A DNA stretch of 64,000 nt from Cycas panzhihuaensis. Taxonomy: Eukaryota; Cycadophyta. Shown here in pieces: positions 29,876 through 40,005 of the stretch (within the stretch, counting starts at the first letter, position 1; each line of letters opens with the position of its first letter). The notes beneath the pieces were generated by a model, which was given only the letters and a program-made list of their open reading frames with translations, was not told where the DNA came from and searched no databases. Made by a program: the position numbers and the translations under genes. The stretch is taken from assembly GCA_023213395.1 (NCBI GenBank), contig CM041465.1, positions 28,465,741-28,529,740 of the forward strand, in the 5' to 3' direction.

Positions 29876-30670
29876 CTAGTTATGGTAGTGAAGTAGCAAT
29901 TTTAAGTCATTTGGTATACCATCATCTTGGAGAATGTCCCCTTCTGTTGGAAGTTCTTGACCTTCCAGAGCATAACATTTGGCAATGATTCCTGTACCAC
30001 CCTTTTCAATAAGCCTCTCCATACAGTATGATCTAATGATTTGGGTCAATGATGGAATAATCCCATTCAATTGATATTCAATTCCTTTAGAAGTAAATCG
30101 GATGAAGAGATCTTGCATATTTAGTTGAATGGTCCCTAGTGGTTTGAGCCATTGTACCCCTAATATAACATCAACTCCTCCAATGGGAATGGCATACATA
30201 GAAGTGGAGAGGTGATAGTCACCCATTTGCAACTTGATATTATGACATTTTCCCCCACAAGTAAGTGTCCCTCCATTAGCCACCATAACCTAAAAATTTT
30301 TCACAAGATATGGAAAATAGTTGAGTTCTTCAGCAAGTTTCTGATTAATGAAATTGTCGGTGCTCCCAGAATCTATGAGGAAAACCACCTTCTTTTTATT
30401 AATGTACCCAATAAGTTTGAGTGTTTGAGGGGCTGCAATTCCAGCTAGGACATGCACAGATATAGTAGCAGTATCTTCTTCTTCCTCCTCAGGTGGGTCA
30501 CAATCATTATTTTCTAGCTCTAATGAGGCTTCTTCTACTAGTTCCTCATCTTGAACATCCTCAATTATGAATAAGCGTTGTTTAGGACGCTTATGGTCTT
30601 TATTCCACTTTTGGTTACAACAAAAACATAACCCTTTCAATTGTTTCTCATCCATCTCTTGGGAAGTCAT
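29876..30670 (-). pseudogene. Gypsy-2 zinc-knuckle tail of gag and protease
   Basis: The open stretch 30670-30290 starts with MTSQEMDEKQLKGLCFCCNQ and KWNKDHKRPKQRLF, a chromovirus-type knuckle with CxxC and His, then an acidic EEEEED run (about 30500), then FLIDSGSTDNFINQKL with the retropepsin site at 30359-30373. One stop (at about 30289) separates it from 30286-29876, which carries MYAIPIGGVDVILGVQWL, the second conserved protease strand. Only one stop breaks the domain. Confidence 0.84.
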
Positions 30671-31459
30671 TTGTTGTACTCTGGGAACGTGAAATTGTGG
30701 TCACTTTTCCAAAAATGTTCGTTGGGGGCATCAGGATGCCTTATTTTTGACTTCAATATGTCAAGCAAAATTAATAGCTGTAGAGATGTTATCAAGTTTT
30801 AAGAGTTGCAACTCATGTTTGATGTCATCTCATAACCCACCAATGTATAACTCAAGTAATTTATCTTGACAAAGACCATCAACCCTAGTGGAGAGATGTT
30901 GGTATTCTGCTATATAAGCTGAAATAGTCCCCTCCTGTCTAACTTTAGCTAACTGGTTAAAGTAGTCATGATCCCAGATACTGTCATATTGACCTATAAG
31001 ATCCTTGATAAAACCCTCCCATTGATAACTAATCCCACTAATTATTTTCATAACCCATTGGTACCATTGGTAGGGTTCAGTTTCTTTCTGTAGAGAAGTA
31101 AGAGGGATCTTCTTATCTACTGGAACTTGATGAAGAGAAAAGTATTGTTCCATTTGGGTGATCCAAGTACTTACATCTGCGCCATTGACCTTCTTGATTT
31201 CTACCTTGGGGAGGAAGTTCAGACGAAAGCGCCTACCATCATTACCTTCATATTCTTTAGCAAAGTGACCCCCACCTATGTGTGTAGTATCATCAAGGTC
31301 ACTCTTTTCTTCCTTAAGAGGTTTCATGGATGTGAGCTCTAGCATTACTACTTCAAATTTTTCATTGAAGTCGTTTTGGATTTGTAATATATCTTCTCAA
31401 AGTTGTGAAATAGCATCATTGAGATCTTGAGTCCAACTTAGGTTCATCTTAGGGGCCAT
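30671..31459 (-). pseudogene. Gypsy-2 gag
   Basis: The ATG at 31459 gives MAPKMNLSWTQDLNDAISQL, as in Gypsy-1, with a stop soon after. The open stretch 31345-30830 (171 codons) is the capsid-type Retrotrans_gag domain: FLPKVEIKKVNGADVSTWIT, QMEQYFSLHQVPVDKKI, then FNQLAKVRQEGTISAYIAEY and LCQDKLLELYIGGL. It is the longest open gag piece in the window for this family. Confidence 0.84.
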
Positions 31460-32319
31460 TAGTCCATAAGACCTAAGTTGAATCCTAGTTGGTAAATATG
31501 ACTGAAAAGGATTTGATGAGGTGTCTATAGACTATTATCTCCAATATTTTACAATGAGGCAATATGGATATTTTTTTTTTTTTTTTTTGCTTTTTATTTT
31601 TTTGGGCACTAGTTGGCTGACAGTCTATGTGTACATAAGCTGATGACAAACTGGCTAAACACACTTGATTTAACAAATAGATGATGACTGACTCACTAAC
31701 TGACTAAGTGCACATAACCCACTAATAGACTGACTAGGTACACTAGGTATGGGCTTGTCTGGGTTGTAGGCCCTTCGATATATTGATCCCAGATATAAAT
31801 AGTATCAACTTACAGAGGTAAATGCTCTACTCTATAGTTGTACTACCTCATCTAAAGGGCACATGGAGAGTAACTTCCTAGGTCTAATCGCTTACCGGTG
31901 CACTACAAATTTCAGACAGTCAATAGGTTTCCTATGCTTACCTATACTAGGAAGGCCTATTTAGGGGGTCCTCCTATATACCCGCAGGTACATGGAGGCA
32001 CAATTCCGTAGTCAAGTTTTATCTAAGGCTTGATTCAGAAGTGTGATCTCAAGTCCTTAATGTAAGGGACAGAAAAGCCACAATGCACTTAGCCCAAAAT
32101 GACATATCCTTGTAATATTTATAGACCCCCAGAATAGGGTCTCTATCTAAATGCAAAAGAGAACTGGCTAGTGGTAGTGTTAGGGTAACTACCTAATTGC
32201 TGTGTTATCTACCCCCAAAAAGTAAAGTAACTAAATAGAAATCAAATGAGAATATGTACTAATGAGAAAAAAAATTGATTATTTAGTACTTTGACTCTCC
32301 TACAAGGAATGGATCGACC
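31460..32319 (-). other. Gypsy-2 untranslated leader
   Basis: A T run at 31569-31590 on the plus strand and GACTGACT-type words near 31680-31740 correspond to the longer T-rich tract of Gypsy-1. No coding sequence is visible. The region 31760-32160 is the block that also survives as a relic at 990-1345. Confidence 0.7.
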
Positions 32320-32333
32320 GCTCTAATATCACT
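32320..32333 (-). other. Gypsy-2 primer binding site
   Basis: CGCTCTAATATCACT on the plus strand reads AGTGATATTAGAGCG on the minus strand. Relative to the TRIM site (AGTGGTATCAGAGCC) it has A for G and T for C. These two differences are informative for the rearrangement in Gypsy-1. Confidence 0.82.
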
Positions 32334-32713
32334 TGTTAGGATACCACTCCTTAATGATAATTGCATACCAATATAATAAGCAAATAACTCCAAAAGAGAA
32401 CTTGTATTGCAATACCCTTCAAGGGGGAAACCTCCCAATTACATGTAATAACAATGATATTTAAGATACCATACTCTAAGGATTACATAAATATATATAT
32501 AGCTCTATGCTTACTACTCAACCTCCTCCTTATGCATGTCAGATATTACATGAATATATATAGTACTCAATGACCACTACACAACCTTCTACTTATGCAT
32601 ATGGGATATTAAGAAAAGGGAAGAAGTAGAAGAAATAAAGATATAAGAGAGAGAAGAAGTAGAAGATATAAGAGAATATAAGAGAAGGTAAGTTAGGGGT
32701 TGGATCCTTAACA
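32334..32713 (-). repeat. Gypsy-2 5' LTR
   Basis: It starts TGTTAGGATACC and ends CCTTAACA, 380 bp, and is the pair of 26698-27077. It is followed after AAAAGGTAA by the TRIM. Confidence 0.87.
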
Positions 32714-32721
32714 AAAGGTAA

Positions 32722-32786
32722 TGGTCTACTTGGTGGGGGGCCCTCTTCACTAACACCTCGAGGTTCTGGTGTAACTGTTTGTTACA
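32722..32786 (+). repeat. TRIM left LTR
   Basis: This 65-bp repeat ends CTGTTTGTTACA. The homology to the other copies extends five or six bases to the left (AGGTAA), so the true start may be slightly earlier. Confidence 0.75.
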
Positions 32787-32974
32787 AGTGGTATCAGAGC
32801 CAAGACCTAGGTTCAAATCCCATGGGTGAAACACCACTTATGGGGGTGATGGGGTGACGCACCAAATGTCACCGATGCGCAAAACACCGTCGTAATCAAG
32901 GCCTGTGGGGTGCATGAATGCCGGTAAAAGTGGGGCTAGGCGGGGCTAGCTCGTTTGAACTGGGGGGGAGGTAA
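32787..32974 (+). other. TRIM internal region with primer site and PPT
   Basis: It holds AGTGGTATCAGAGCC (primer site), GGTTCAAATCCCATGGG, a GGGTGATGGGGTGACGC block, CCGGTAAAAGTGGGGC and the purine tract. It aligns with 15130-15316, with about the same length. Confidence 0.75.
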
Positions 32975-33039
32975 TAGTCTACTTGGTGGGGGGCCCTCTT
33001 CACTAACACCTCAAGGTTTTGGTGTAATGGTTCGTTACA
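32975..33039 (+). repeat. TRIM right LTR
   Basis: It begins TAGTCTACTTGG and ends GGTTCGTTACA, and matches 32722-32786 with a few changes. Confidence 0.75.
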
Positions 33040-34039
33040 AAGACCCTTGAATTATAGGTAAGTATGGTTGATATTTTTGAAAAATTTTCTCGTTAGTAGT
33101 TTATAGAGAGGTTTACTACTTTTCCCTAGTTTTGGTCCTAATGGAAGAAGGCTTTACATCATTTCATAATAATAGGTAAGATCTGAGGCCCTAATTAATT
33201 TGGGCCTCAAAATCCCTTCAAGACCACCTTAAAAAGAAACATACACATCTTGGTTTATTAGTTATGCAATAAAATAACCTCCTTAATAAAGTTTATGATT
33301 TCTTCCTCCTCAATTCACATGTATTGGTATCTCATGTCAATGTTTCATAATATGAGAACCAGAATAATGTCATATAGGAGGAACTCTTAAGTATATTACT
33401 AAGAATGGTGGATCATGAAATAAACACTATTACTTTTTTGGTAGAGGATATCAAAAGCATCTATGTGGAACTCTAGGCAAAAACATTCATTGGTAAATTT
33501 AACAATATGTACCCTCCTATATGGTCTCTTAAAGAATAGGCAAAAGTGGTATGAGTCTCTATTCTTTTAAACAAGGTCATATTTAAGTTAAAAGAAAAAG
33601 TTTTTTTTTTTTTTTTCTTTTTAAATATAATAGATCTAGAAAAGGTCTTATATGAAAGCCTTGGGTTCATTTATAACTTAGGTCTAACCCTTCAATGATG
33701 GTCTTCTATATTTGATCCAAGTAATCCAAGGCCTTTAAAAATCTTAGTTTGGGTTTAATTACCCTTCATATCTGATGAATTCAAAGAAAGATAATGATTA
33801 ATTAAAATTAGTTCCATGCTAAGCAAGGTCATCAAGTTAGAATTGAACACCTTAGATTACACTACCAGGGGGTGGAAAAAGTATGTGTCAAGTTAGATAT
33901 AACTAAATCACTTAAAGAATACCTATTTATTAAAGTTATAAAAAAATTAATCAAAATTAACTACACTATGAAAGTCTCCCACTTAGATGTATTACATATC
34001 ATAATGTTAGGTATGTGTATAAATTTTATCATCTATTTC
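33040..34039 (+). pseudogene. LINE-2 ORF1-like region, part 1
   Basis: Text near 33867-34039 reads WKKYVSS- and VCVKLDITKSLKEYLFIKV, then KLIKINY and, in a neighbouring frame, a decayed zinc-knuckle segment. This is the pattern of the DUF4283/zf-CCHC protein of plant L1 ORF1, an RNA-binding protein. Earlier parts (about 33430-33560, VEDIKSIYVEL and GKFNNMYPPIWSL) fit the same protein but are too damaged to be sure. A run of 15 T interrupts at about 33601-33616. Confidence 0.5.
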
Positions 34040-34262
34040 TATTGGAATATTAATGTACATTTGTTTTGTCCCACATGCAAGTGGGTTCCACTCTCACCAT
34101 CATGACTTGTATTATAAATACACAACATTGTGTATCATATTGTATTCATTGTAATGATGTTTTGTTAATATAATAGAGGTACCTTAAGGGTACCATTTGA
34201 TCTTGTGGACGTATGTTTTGTTTTGTTTGTGAATATATTATTGCAGGGTCTATTTTCCAACA
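34040..34262 (+). repeat. Non-autonomous element 5' LTR
   Basis: It starts TATTGGAATATT (TG expected, so probably a G-to-A change) and ends TTTTCCAACA. A GGTACCTTAAGGGTACC near-palindrome lies at about 34178-34195, and TATAAATACAC near 34113 is a plausible TATA box. Confidence 0.86.
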
Positions 34263-34274
34263 TGGTATTAGAGC
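34263..34274 (+). other. Non-autonomous element primer binding site
   Basis: TGGTATTAGAGC follows the LTR without gap and is complementary to the initiator tRNA-Met end with one change. Confidence 0.86.
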
Positions 34275-35690
34275 ACCCAGGTTGAGAGAGGTGTTTTGTT
34301 TAGTATCAGAGTAGTGTTTTGGGAGGTACCATCAAGGGTTGAAAGCATATTTGAGAGAATAAACATTGAAATTTCTAAAAAGTAATGGAAAAATTAAGAT
34401 GAGATGACTCATTCTATAAATTTGAGTGGTTGCACTATAGATTTTGGGGTGAAAGTGTTAAAATTACAACATAATTAATTTAGGCCTACTTTTCTTCCAT
34501 CACCATATTTTTGAGACAGATCTGCAACCTCAACTTCAAAGAGACATAATTTTAGCTATAGGTATCCAAATGACCTCAATTGTTTTTCTATTCTATGTGG
34601 TTTTAAATTGATTAGAATTTAGAATAAAAGGTTATTAGTAGTTTATTATAAGGTACTATTATAGTCCTTAGAAACCCTAATTATGGAATTCTTAAAAGGG
34701 GCATAACTTTTAATCTAGATATCAGAATTCAATTTCGTCTAAACCATTGATATCATATTTCAAAGGCCATCATTTTCATCTATAGTTTATGTATTTTTGA
34801 GTTATATGTTTTTTAGAAATAAGTTTTTTAGGAATTTAAGGGTTTCATGTTGATATGGTGACATGAATGAGGCAATGGTAATGAGGTGACTGTTTGAGGC
34901 TCTCTTACGTATGTTGTGCATGGAACAGTATTGTTGCAATATAAGATGATATTAAGTCATTTTGATATGAATATATTTGGCACTCTATTAGTAATTTGAG
35001 ATGTATGATGGTGATTGTTTAATGGCAATTTGAGTGCTTTCTTACATGTATTTGTATGAGAAAGCTATTGTGACGATGACATAGTATGGTAATGAAGCGA
35101 TAGTGCATGTGTTTGCATGAATGAGTTAGATGGCATAAGGAAACTTAGTGCTTCTTGGAATGTGATTTATGTGAAGGAGCTTTATGGGCATGATTAGGCA
35201 AATTTGAGGATAAGAAAAATGGTAATTTGAGGCAATGAGGTACTTGTTACATGTGAGGTTACATAACAAGATTGAGTGTTTGTTAGGCATGTAAGGTTGA
35301 GATTAGGCATGTTTGATGATGTGTTCTACTTGATTGAATGGACAAAGAAAGATGAGTTTTTGGTTACAAGAAAGCAAAATTACTGAGTGGTGTAATGTCA
35401 TGAGTTGTATTTTGGACAATTAAGTGAAGTGTGTGTCTTGGCAATTTAATGGTGACATGAGGTATGCATGATTTCTGTGAGATGTATATGGCTTAGACAT
35501 TGAATTGATGGTTAAGTAAGAGTTTTAGATACTTATTGTATGCAACTATTTGACAATATAAGAAATGTAATGTGAAAGATATGAAACATGAGAAATTTTG
35601 TTAAGAGTGATCAATAGACAAGTTGTCAATGATAAGTAAGTTTGTTGATTGAAAAAAGAGACATGGTGTTAGGAAATGGAATTTACAATC
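34275..35690 (+). other. Non-autonomous element leader
   Basis: A 1.4-kb non-coding stretch. The block 34411-34730 is shared with the element that hosts Copia-1 (2921-3203 plus 26103-26165) and shows what that locus looked like before insertion. TGAATGAGG- and ATGGTAATGA-type words recur in 34860-35150 without a clear unit. Confidence 0.7.
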
Positions 35691-36887
35691 ATGGAGGATA
35701 ATGATGTGGTTATATATACTCCTGAAACAAATGAATACTACTTAAGGGATTCATTTCTTCCAATACCTAAGTGTAATGGAGAAGACTACTTCCTTTGGAT
35801 GATTAAAATAAGATGTTTTTTCATAGCTAGAGGTTTGTAGAAGATTGTTATTGATGGATATGATGTCCCTAAGGATGAAGAAGAAAAGGAAATGCTTGAG
35901 AAGAAAGAAAGAAAGGCATTCATTATGATTCATACTACATTCAATGAGGTTGACCTTCCTTCTAAATACCATTTTGACATTCCTATGATTCTACATATAA
36001 CTACTGCTAAAGAAGCTTGGGATTTTCTAAGGGAAGTATTTGAACAATCTCCTGAAGAGACATAGTGAATGATTGAAAAGGTAATTAAGGCCAGCTATGG
36101 TTATGGTATAGGTATAATTAATGAAGAAAATATCATCAATACTAATGAAATAGCATGTCAAGATGAAGAAGGTATGCGTACTGATGAAATTTCTACGAAA
36201 TATAAAGAAATGATGGTTAAATGTATTGATGAGACTACAACTACTGATGATGACATTGAAAGTGATGAGTTCATAAAGGCTTATATAAATGAAACCATGA
36301 TTTTAAGAGAAATTGAATATGAATCTGATGATCCTATAAAGGATGAGTCTTATATTGATGATATTCCTACTTTAAGTATTGATTCAAGTTTGAATGATGT
36401 TCCTTCTTTGAGTATTAATTCAAGTTCAAAAAGTATGCAAGTTGATCAAGACTCCACTCCTAAGGTTGAAGAAATCACTATTATACATGGTGATCAAGAA
36501 CTTATATAGGACAATGATGAGAAGCAAGTTATGTTTAAATATGGTTACTTATAAGATCTTCATCACAATCAGACTAGACTATCCACAATGAAGAATCAGG
36601 ATTTACACTTGGTAAATCTGCTACATCAACATCATCACTATAGGATTGAAGACAAAAATCAAGATGAGAGCATCATCTCACAAAGGCATCAATACAGAAT
36701 TGAAGACAAAAATCAAGTTGAAGACACCATTCTACAGCAAAGACATCACTACAAAATTGAAGATGAAAATCAAGATGAAGATATCATTCTACATTAAAGA
36801 CATCACTACAAGATTGAAGACAAGGATCGAGTTGAAGAAATCATTCTCAAGACATTTCTAAGAACAAAGCATTACAAATACAAATGA
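35691..36887 (+). pseudogene. Gag-like protein with acidic centre and C-terminal repeats (399 codons)
   Basis: One frame runs from ATG 35691 to TGA 36885-36887, just before the PPT, with no frameshift. Six internal stops interrupt it (35838, 36063, 36066, 36507, 36552, 36795). Residues 1-125 resemble a Copia-type gag start (FLPIPKCNGEDYFLWMIKI, TAKEAWDFLREVFEQSPEE). Residues 127-272 are strongly acidic with an IDSSLNDVPSLSINSSSK repeat. Residues about 318-395 hold four units of an (H)Y(R/K)IED(K/E)(N/D) repeat. No zinc knuckle, protease or polymerase motif is seen. The role is presumably particle formation or RNA packaging in trans with another element; this is inferred. Confidence 0.65.
36645..36845 (+). 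repeat. Coding tandem repeat, 54-57 bp units
   Basis: The word ATTGAAGA(C/T) recurs at 36645, 36699, 36756 and 36813, spacings 54, 57 and 57 bp, all multiples of three. Each unit codes for IED(K/E)NQ or similar followed by an acidic stretch, then an I-I-L-type core and RH. Confidence 0.8.
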
Positions 36888-36901
36888 CCTAAATGTGTAT
36901 T

Positions 36902-36910
36902 AAGGGGGAG
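36902..36910 (+). other. Non-autonomous element polypurine tract
   Basis: AAGGGGGAG directly precedes the 3' LTR, 14 bases after the stop codon of the ORF. Confidence 0.82.
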
Positions 36911-37133
36911 TGTTACGATATTAATGTACATTTATTTTGTTCGACATGCAAGTGGGTTCCACTCTCACCATTATGACTTGTATTATAAATACACAACATT
37001 GTGTATCATATTGTATCTATTGTAATGATGTTTTGTTAATATAATAGAGGTACCTTAAGGGTACCATTTGATCCTGTAAAGGTGTGTTTTGTTCTATTTA
37101 TGAATATCTTATTGCAGGGTCTATTTTCCAACA
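36911..37133 (+). repeat. Non-autonomous element 3' LTR
   Basis: It starts TGTTACGATATT and ends TTTTCCAACA, 223 bp, the pair of 34040-34262, with the same TATAAATACAC and GGTACC palindrome. Confidence 0.87.
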
Positions 37134-37138
37134 ATTTA

Positions 37139-37624
37139 AAGCACCTCCTAACTTAGACCCTTAGAGAGATGAAGTCATTCTGGACCAAAGGCCTCTTACC
37201 TAGCCAACTACCAATAAGATCAATAGGGAGAAGGAGAAGTTGGCAGGGAATAACTCCATTAAAAATGAGGAAATTCCTCAAGTTCACATAGCTAGCCCAT
37301 GATACCTCAAGCAAGAGAAGAAGATAGGTGGCCCTTAATCACTAATTAATCAAGAAATAAAGACGAAGGTCACCTCACAAGTATTCAGTCTATGCAATCA
37401 AATTTTATTGATTCTAAAGATCAACTTAAGAAAAGGTTAAAGGCCACTTCCCCTATCCAAGGGAAAATATTTGAATCTATTGTTGTGCTTATTTTAGGGC
37501 ACCGTTAAGATAACTTAACTAACATGCATATGGAGGAAGTAGAATCTATGGATCACATCTCAAAATCTCAATGGTTAATATCTTCAAATGTGAATGACTT
37601 TTAACTACAATAACATGCACCTAG
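37139..37624 (+). pseudogene. LINE-2 ORF1-like region, part 2
   Basis: Between the two LTR elements the text codes for a hydrophilic tail (FKAPPNLDP, RDEVILDQRPLT, NKINREKEKLAGNNS), as expected for the C-terminal part of a plant L1 ORF1 after the zinc knuckle. Stops are frequent. It ends at the Copia-3 target duplication. Confidence 0.45.
37620..37624. other. Target-site duplication CCTAG, left copy
   Basis: It is identical to 45216-45220 on the far side of Copia-3. Confidence 0.87.
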
Positions 37625-37921
37625 TGAAAAGAGTGGATCTATCCTTCATCTCCATGCACTAAACACAAAGGCAAACATGGGAGCAAGAGAGACTTGAGAG
37701 AAAGAAAGTAGCTCTCACAAAATGGGGAGGTAAGAATGAATCTCCTCCATTGAGCTTTACTTTTATATTGAGAAAGGGAGCATTTGAGTTAGGTGAAATG
37801 AAATTACACATAATGCACATGAAAGTGCATTTCACTTAAGTGATCTAATTTAAAGTTTACTTAAGACCCTTTTTCGAAATAATCAACTAATGTAATGACC
37901 TTGTGTCATTAACCCTTTTCA
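37625..37921 (-). repeat. Copia-3 3' LTR
   Basis: It starts TGAAAAGAGTGG and ends ACCCTTTTCA on the plus strand; the ends form a short inverted repeat TGAAAAG/CTTTTCA. Confidence 0.9.
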
Positions 37922-37934
37922 ATCTCCCCCTTAA
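37922..37934 (-). other. Copia-3 polypurine tract
   Basis: ATCTCCCCCTTAA on the plus strand is TTAAGGGGGAGAT on the minus strand, adjacent to the 3' LTR. Confidence 0.82.
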
Positions 37935-38415
37935 TGGGAGAAGGTCATTTCATTCTATTTTATTCTATCCTATGAGGTCTTCATTTGAGCCTCTTATAAA
38001 GCAAACTAGTATGATACTTTTGTGGGAAACCCTCATGGGGAAGAAAACCCACAAATTTTCTAATCTACTAACCTAGCTCAGGCAACTCTTTAAATGTAGC
38101 CAGATAGTCAATCAGTACAATAAATTTTGTAGCTGAAATCTACTGAGTCTCCATATACCATTTGGTCATCCCCCATGCCCTTTCAGGTTTTCACAGGTTC
38201 TGATTTTCTAAAATGATACAACCCTTATCCTTTCGCGCCCACATGGGGTTTTCACGAATGGGATAGAGTAGAGACTTACTCTTGTCCTTCCGCGCCCATA
38301 AGGGGTTTTCATGAAGGAGACAGAGTATGTTGGTCCTATTGTTATCTCCTTCAATCGATCGAGATGGAGGCCCTAAGGCCGAGTTGCTTTTGAACTGCTC
38401 AAACTTCACCCTCTT
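37935..38415 (-). other. Copia-3 3' untranslated region
   Basis: No element domain is seen. A 75-codon frame at 38418-38191 overlaps the RNase H end and contains a duplicated ENPLWARKDK/ENPMWARKDK string from a repeated CGCGCCCA(C/T)A-GGGGTTTTCA block at about 38236-38256 and 38291-38311. It is not part of the conserved polyprotein. Confidence 0.55.
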
Positions 38416-39110
38416 CATGGTTTGGTGAAGATATCGACCACTTTATCTCTGTTGTGGGCAAGACTCAATTGAATTATGCCATCATGAACTAGTTCTCTAA
38501 TCCCGTGGACTTTTGTACTTATATGTTTGGTACGATCATGAAATCTGATTTTTAGCCATCTGGATTGTAGATTGATTATCTACATGTAAGCTAGTAGAAC
38601 TTGTTTGGGTGGCATTTAATGTATTCAACAATTTTCTAAGCCATATCACCTCCTTGCTTGTCTCGTAAAGAATGTACTCAGCTTCAGCAGTTGAGTCTGC
38701 AACTATCTTCTGCCATCTGGATCTCCATGATATTGGTGCTTTTCCAAGAAATGTTACGTACCTAGACGTAGATCTTCCTGTGTCTTTATCTCTGGTAAAG
38801 TCTAAGTCTGTGTATGCATAAAGTTTAAATTCTGCATTAGGTTCATACAACAGGCCATATTTGCTAGTCGTCTTTAGGTACCTCAACACTCGTATTATTG
38901 CGACTTGATTCTCCTTAAGATTTGTCATGAATCTTGTAAGAATACCAACAGAGTGTGCAATATCTGGCCTTGTGTTGGTAGTATAGATGAGACTACCTAC
39001 AAGTTGCCTGTAGAGTGTTGCGTCTGCCTCCCTATTGTCACCATCAACTGAGAGCTTAATATTAGGCTCCATAGGTGTATCCACTGGTTGAGCACCTTCC
39101 AACTGAAACT
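38416..39110 (-). pseudogene. Copia-3 RT end and RNase H (almost intact)
   Basis: The 188-codon open stretch 39102-38536 contains VDTPMEPNIKLS, LYRQLVGSLIYTTNTRPDI, YTDLDFTRDKDTGRSTSRYV (a Copia RNase H start with catalytic Asp), VADSTAEAEYILYETSKEVI (Glu) and LHVDNQSTIQMAKN. One stop (at about 38535) is followed by the conserved HDRTKHI segment and the end of RNase H to about 38420. Confidence 0.88.
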
Positions 39111-40005
39111 TTGTCAGAAGATCGTTGATATATTTTTCTTGGAGAGAAAGATTTTGCCATCCTTTTGAGTTACTTCAATTCCCAAGTAATATTTCATCAA
39201 CCCGAGGTCGACAATTCAAAAGTTTTAGCAAGGTCCTTCTTCACCGGTGATTACACATTCACTATTCCCCATTATGAGCATGTCATCCACAAAGATTAAG
39301 AGGTAAATGACTTTATCATTTTGGCGCTTGATGAATAATGTTGCATCAATATCTTGATAGTCACAAACCTCATATCCAAGTTGCCTCATTCTTTCAGACA
39401 ACTTGGTAAACCAAGCACGAGGGGCTTGCTTTAGGCCATACAAGGACTTTTGAGCCTACAAACTTTATGCTCTGGCCAATCAATCTCATATCCTTCTAAT
39501 GAGCCATGTAAATTTCTTCTTTAAGGTCTCCATTGAGAAATGCGCCTTAACATCAAGTTGGTAGATTTTCCAACCTGTTGAGCGACCAAGGCTATAAGAG
39601 TTCTGATTGTAGGCCACTTGGTTGTAGGAGCAAAGATTTCAGTGTAGTCAATACCTTCCCTTTGCATGAATCCTTTTGCTACCAACCTCGCCTTGTGTTT
39701 TTTTAGGGTGCCATCTGATCTATACTTATTTTTGAACACCCATTTATTTTGAACTACCTTTCTTCCAAGTGGTAGATCAACAAGCTCCCATGTACCGTTC
39801 TTAATAAGAGATTGATACTCTTCATTCATGGCATTTCTCCAAGCTGCATGCTTTATAGCTTCTTGGTACGTTAGGGGCTTTTCATTAAGAGCAAGATGCA
39901 GTTCTGCTGGTTCAAGCTCAACGGAAAGTGATTCATGCATCCTTGCTCTATGGGCACTTCTAGTGCCAGTTTTGCCTACCTCATCTGGTTGCATGTCCTT
40001 GTGTA
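39111..40005 (-). pseudogene. Copia-3 reverse transcriptase (frameshifted)
   Basis: The stretch 39994-39521 has ALNEKPLTYQEAIKHAAWRN, WELVDLPLGRKVVQNKWVFK, KARLVAKGFMQREGIDYTEI and FAPTTKW. Frame breaks near 39560-39450 are followed by MYGLKQAPRAWFTKLSERM and the FVDD box at 39282-39293. The catalytic Asp pair is kept. A further break near 39225 leads to the RNase H piece. Confidence 0.87.

Larger units (their letters stand above)
26698..32713 (-). mobile_element. Gypsy-2: chromovirus, minus strand
   Basis: It is a 6-kb Ty3/Gypsy element with 380-bp direct LTRs (26698-27077, 32334-32713), PPT, primer site, gag with one zinc-knuckle-like motif, protease, RT, RNase H, integrase and chromodomain. 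It is the better-kept relative of Gypsy-1: the protease DSGST and RT FDD motifs remain. No 5-bp TSD is seen directly at its LTRs (GAGGC left, AAAGG right). A TRIM abuts its 5' LTR, which may mean the true unit is larger. Confidence 0.85.
32722..33039 (+). mobile_element. TRIM: miniature LTR element beside Gypsy-2
   Basis: Two 65-bp direct repeats (32722-32786, 32975-33039; TGGTCTACTTGG ... TTACA) flank 188 bp that start with a primer site (TGGTATCAGAGCC, 32789-32801) and end with a polypurine tract (CTGGGGGGGAGG). That is the layout of a terminal-repeat retrotransposon in miniature. It is non-coding and GC-rich. GGTTCAAATCCC, just after the primer site, resembles a tRNA B-box. The 5-bp words directly flanking the TRIM differ (GGTAA and AAGAC), so I see no separate TSD for it. 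Confidence 0.75.
34040..37133 (+). mobile_element. Non-autonomous LTR element with one ORF
   Basis: Paired 223-bp LTRs (34040-34262 and 36911-37133; about 9% different by eye), a primer site directly after the first and a PPT directly before the second define a complete 3.1-kb element. The TSD is nearly matched (ATTTC at 34035, ATTTA at 37134). It has no protease, integrase, RT or RNase H and depends on another element. Unlike a typical LARD it keeps a single 399-codon gag-like frame. Confidence 0.85.

Noticed and set aside
32787-32830. A tRNA gene, suggested by GGTTCAAATCC
   Set aside because: No acceptor stem, anticodon arm or A-box pairing could be formed around it. The word follows a retroelement primer site and is better described as B-box-like.
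36642-36845. A CRISPR-like array
   Set aside because: Units are directly adjacent, coding, of 54-57 bp with gradual divergence and no unique spacers; the context is a plant retroelement.
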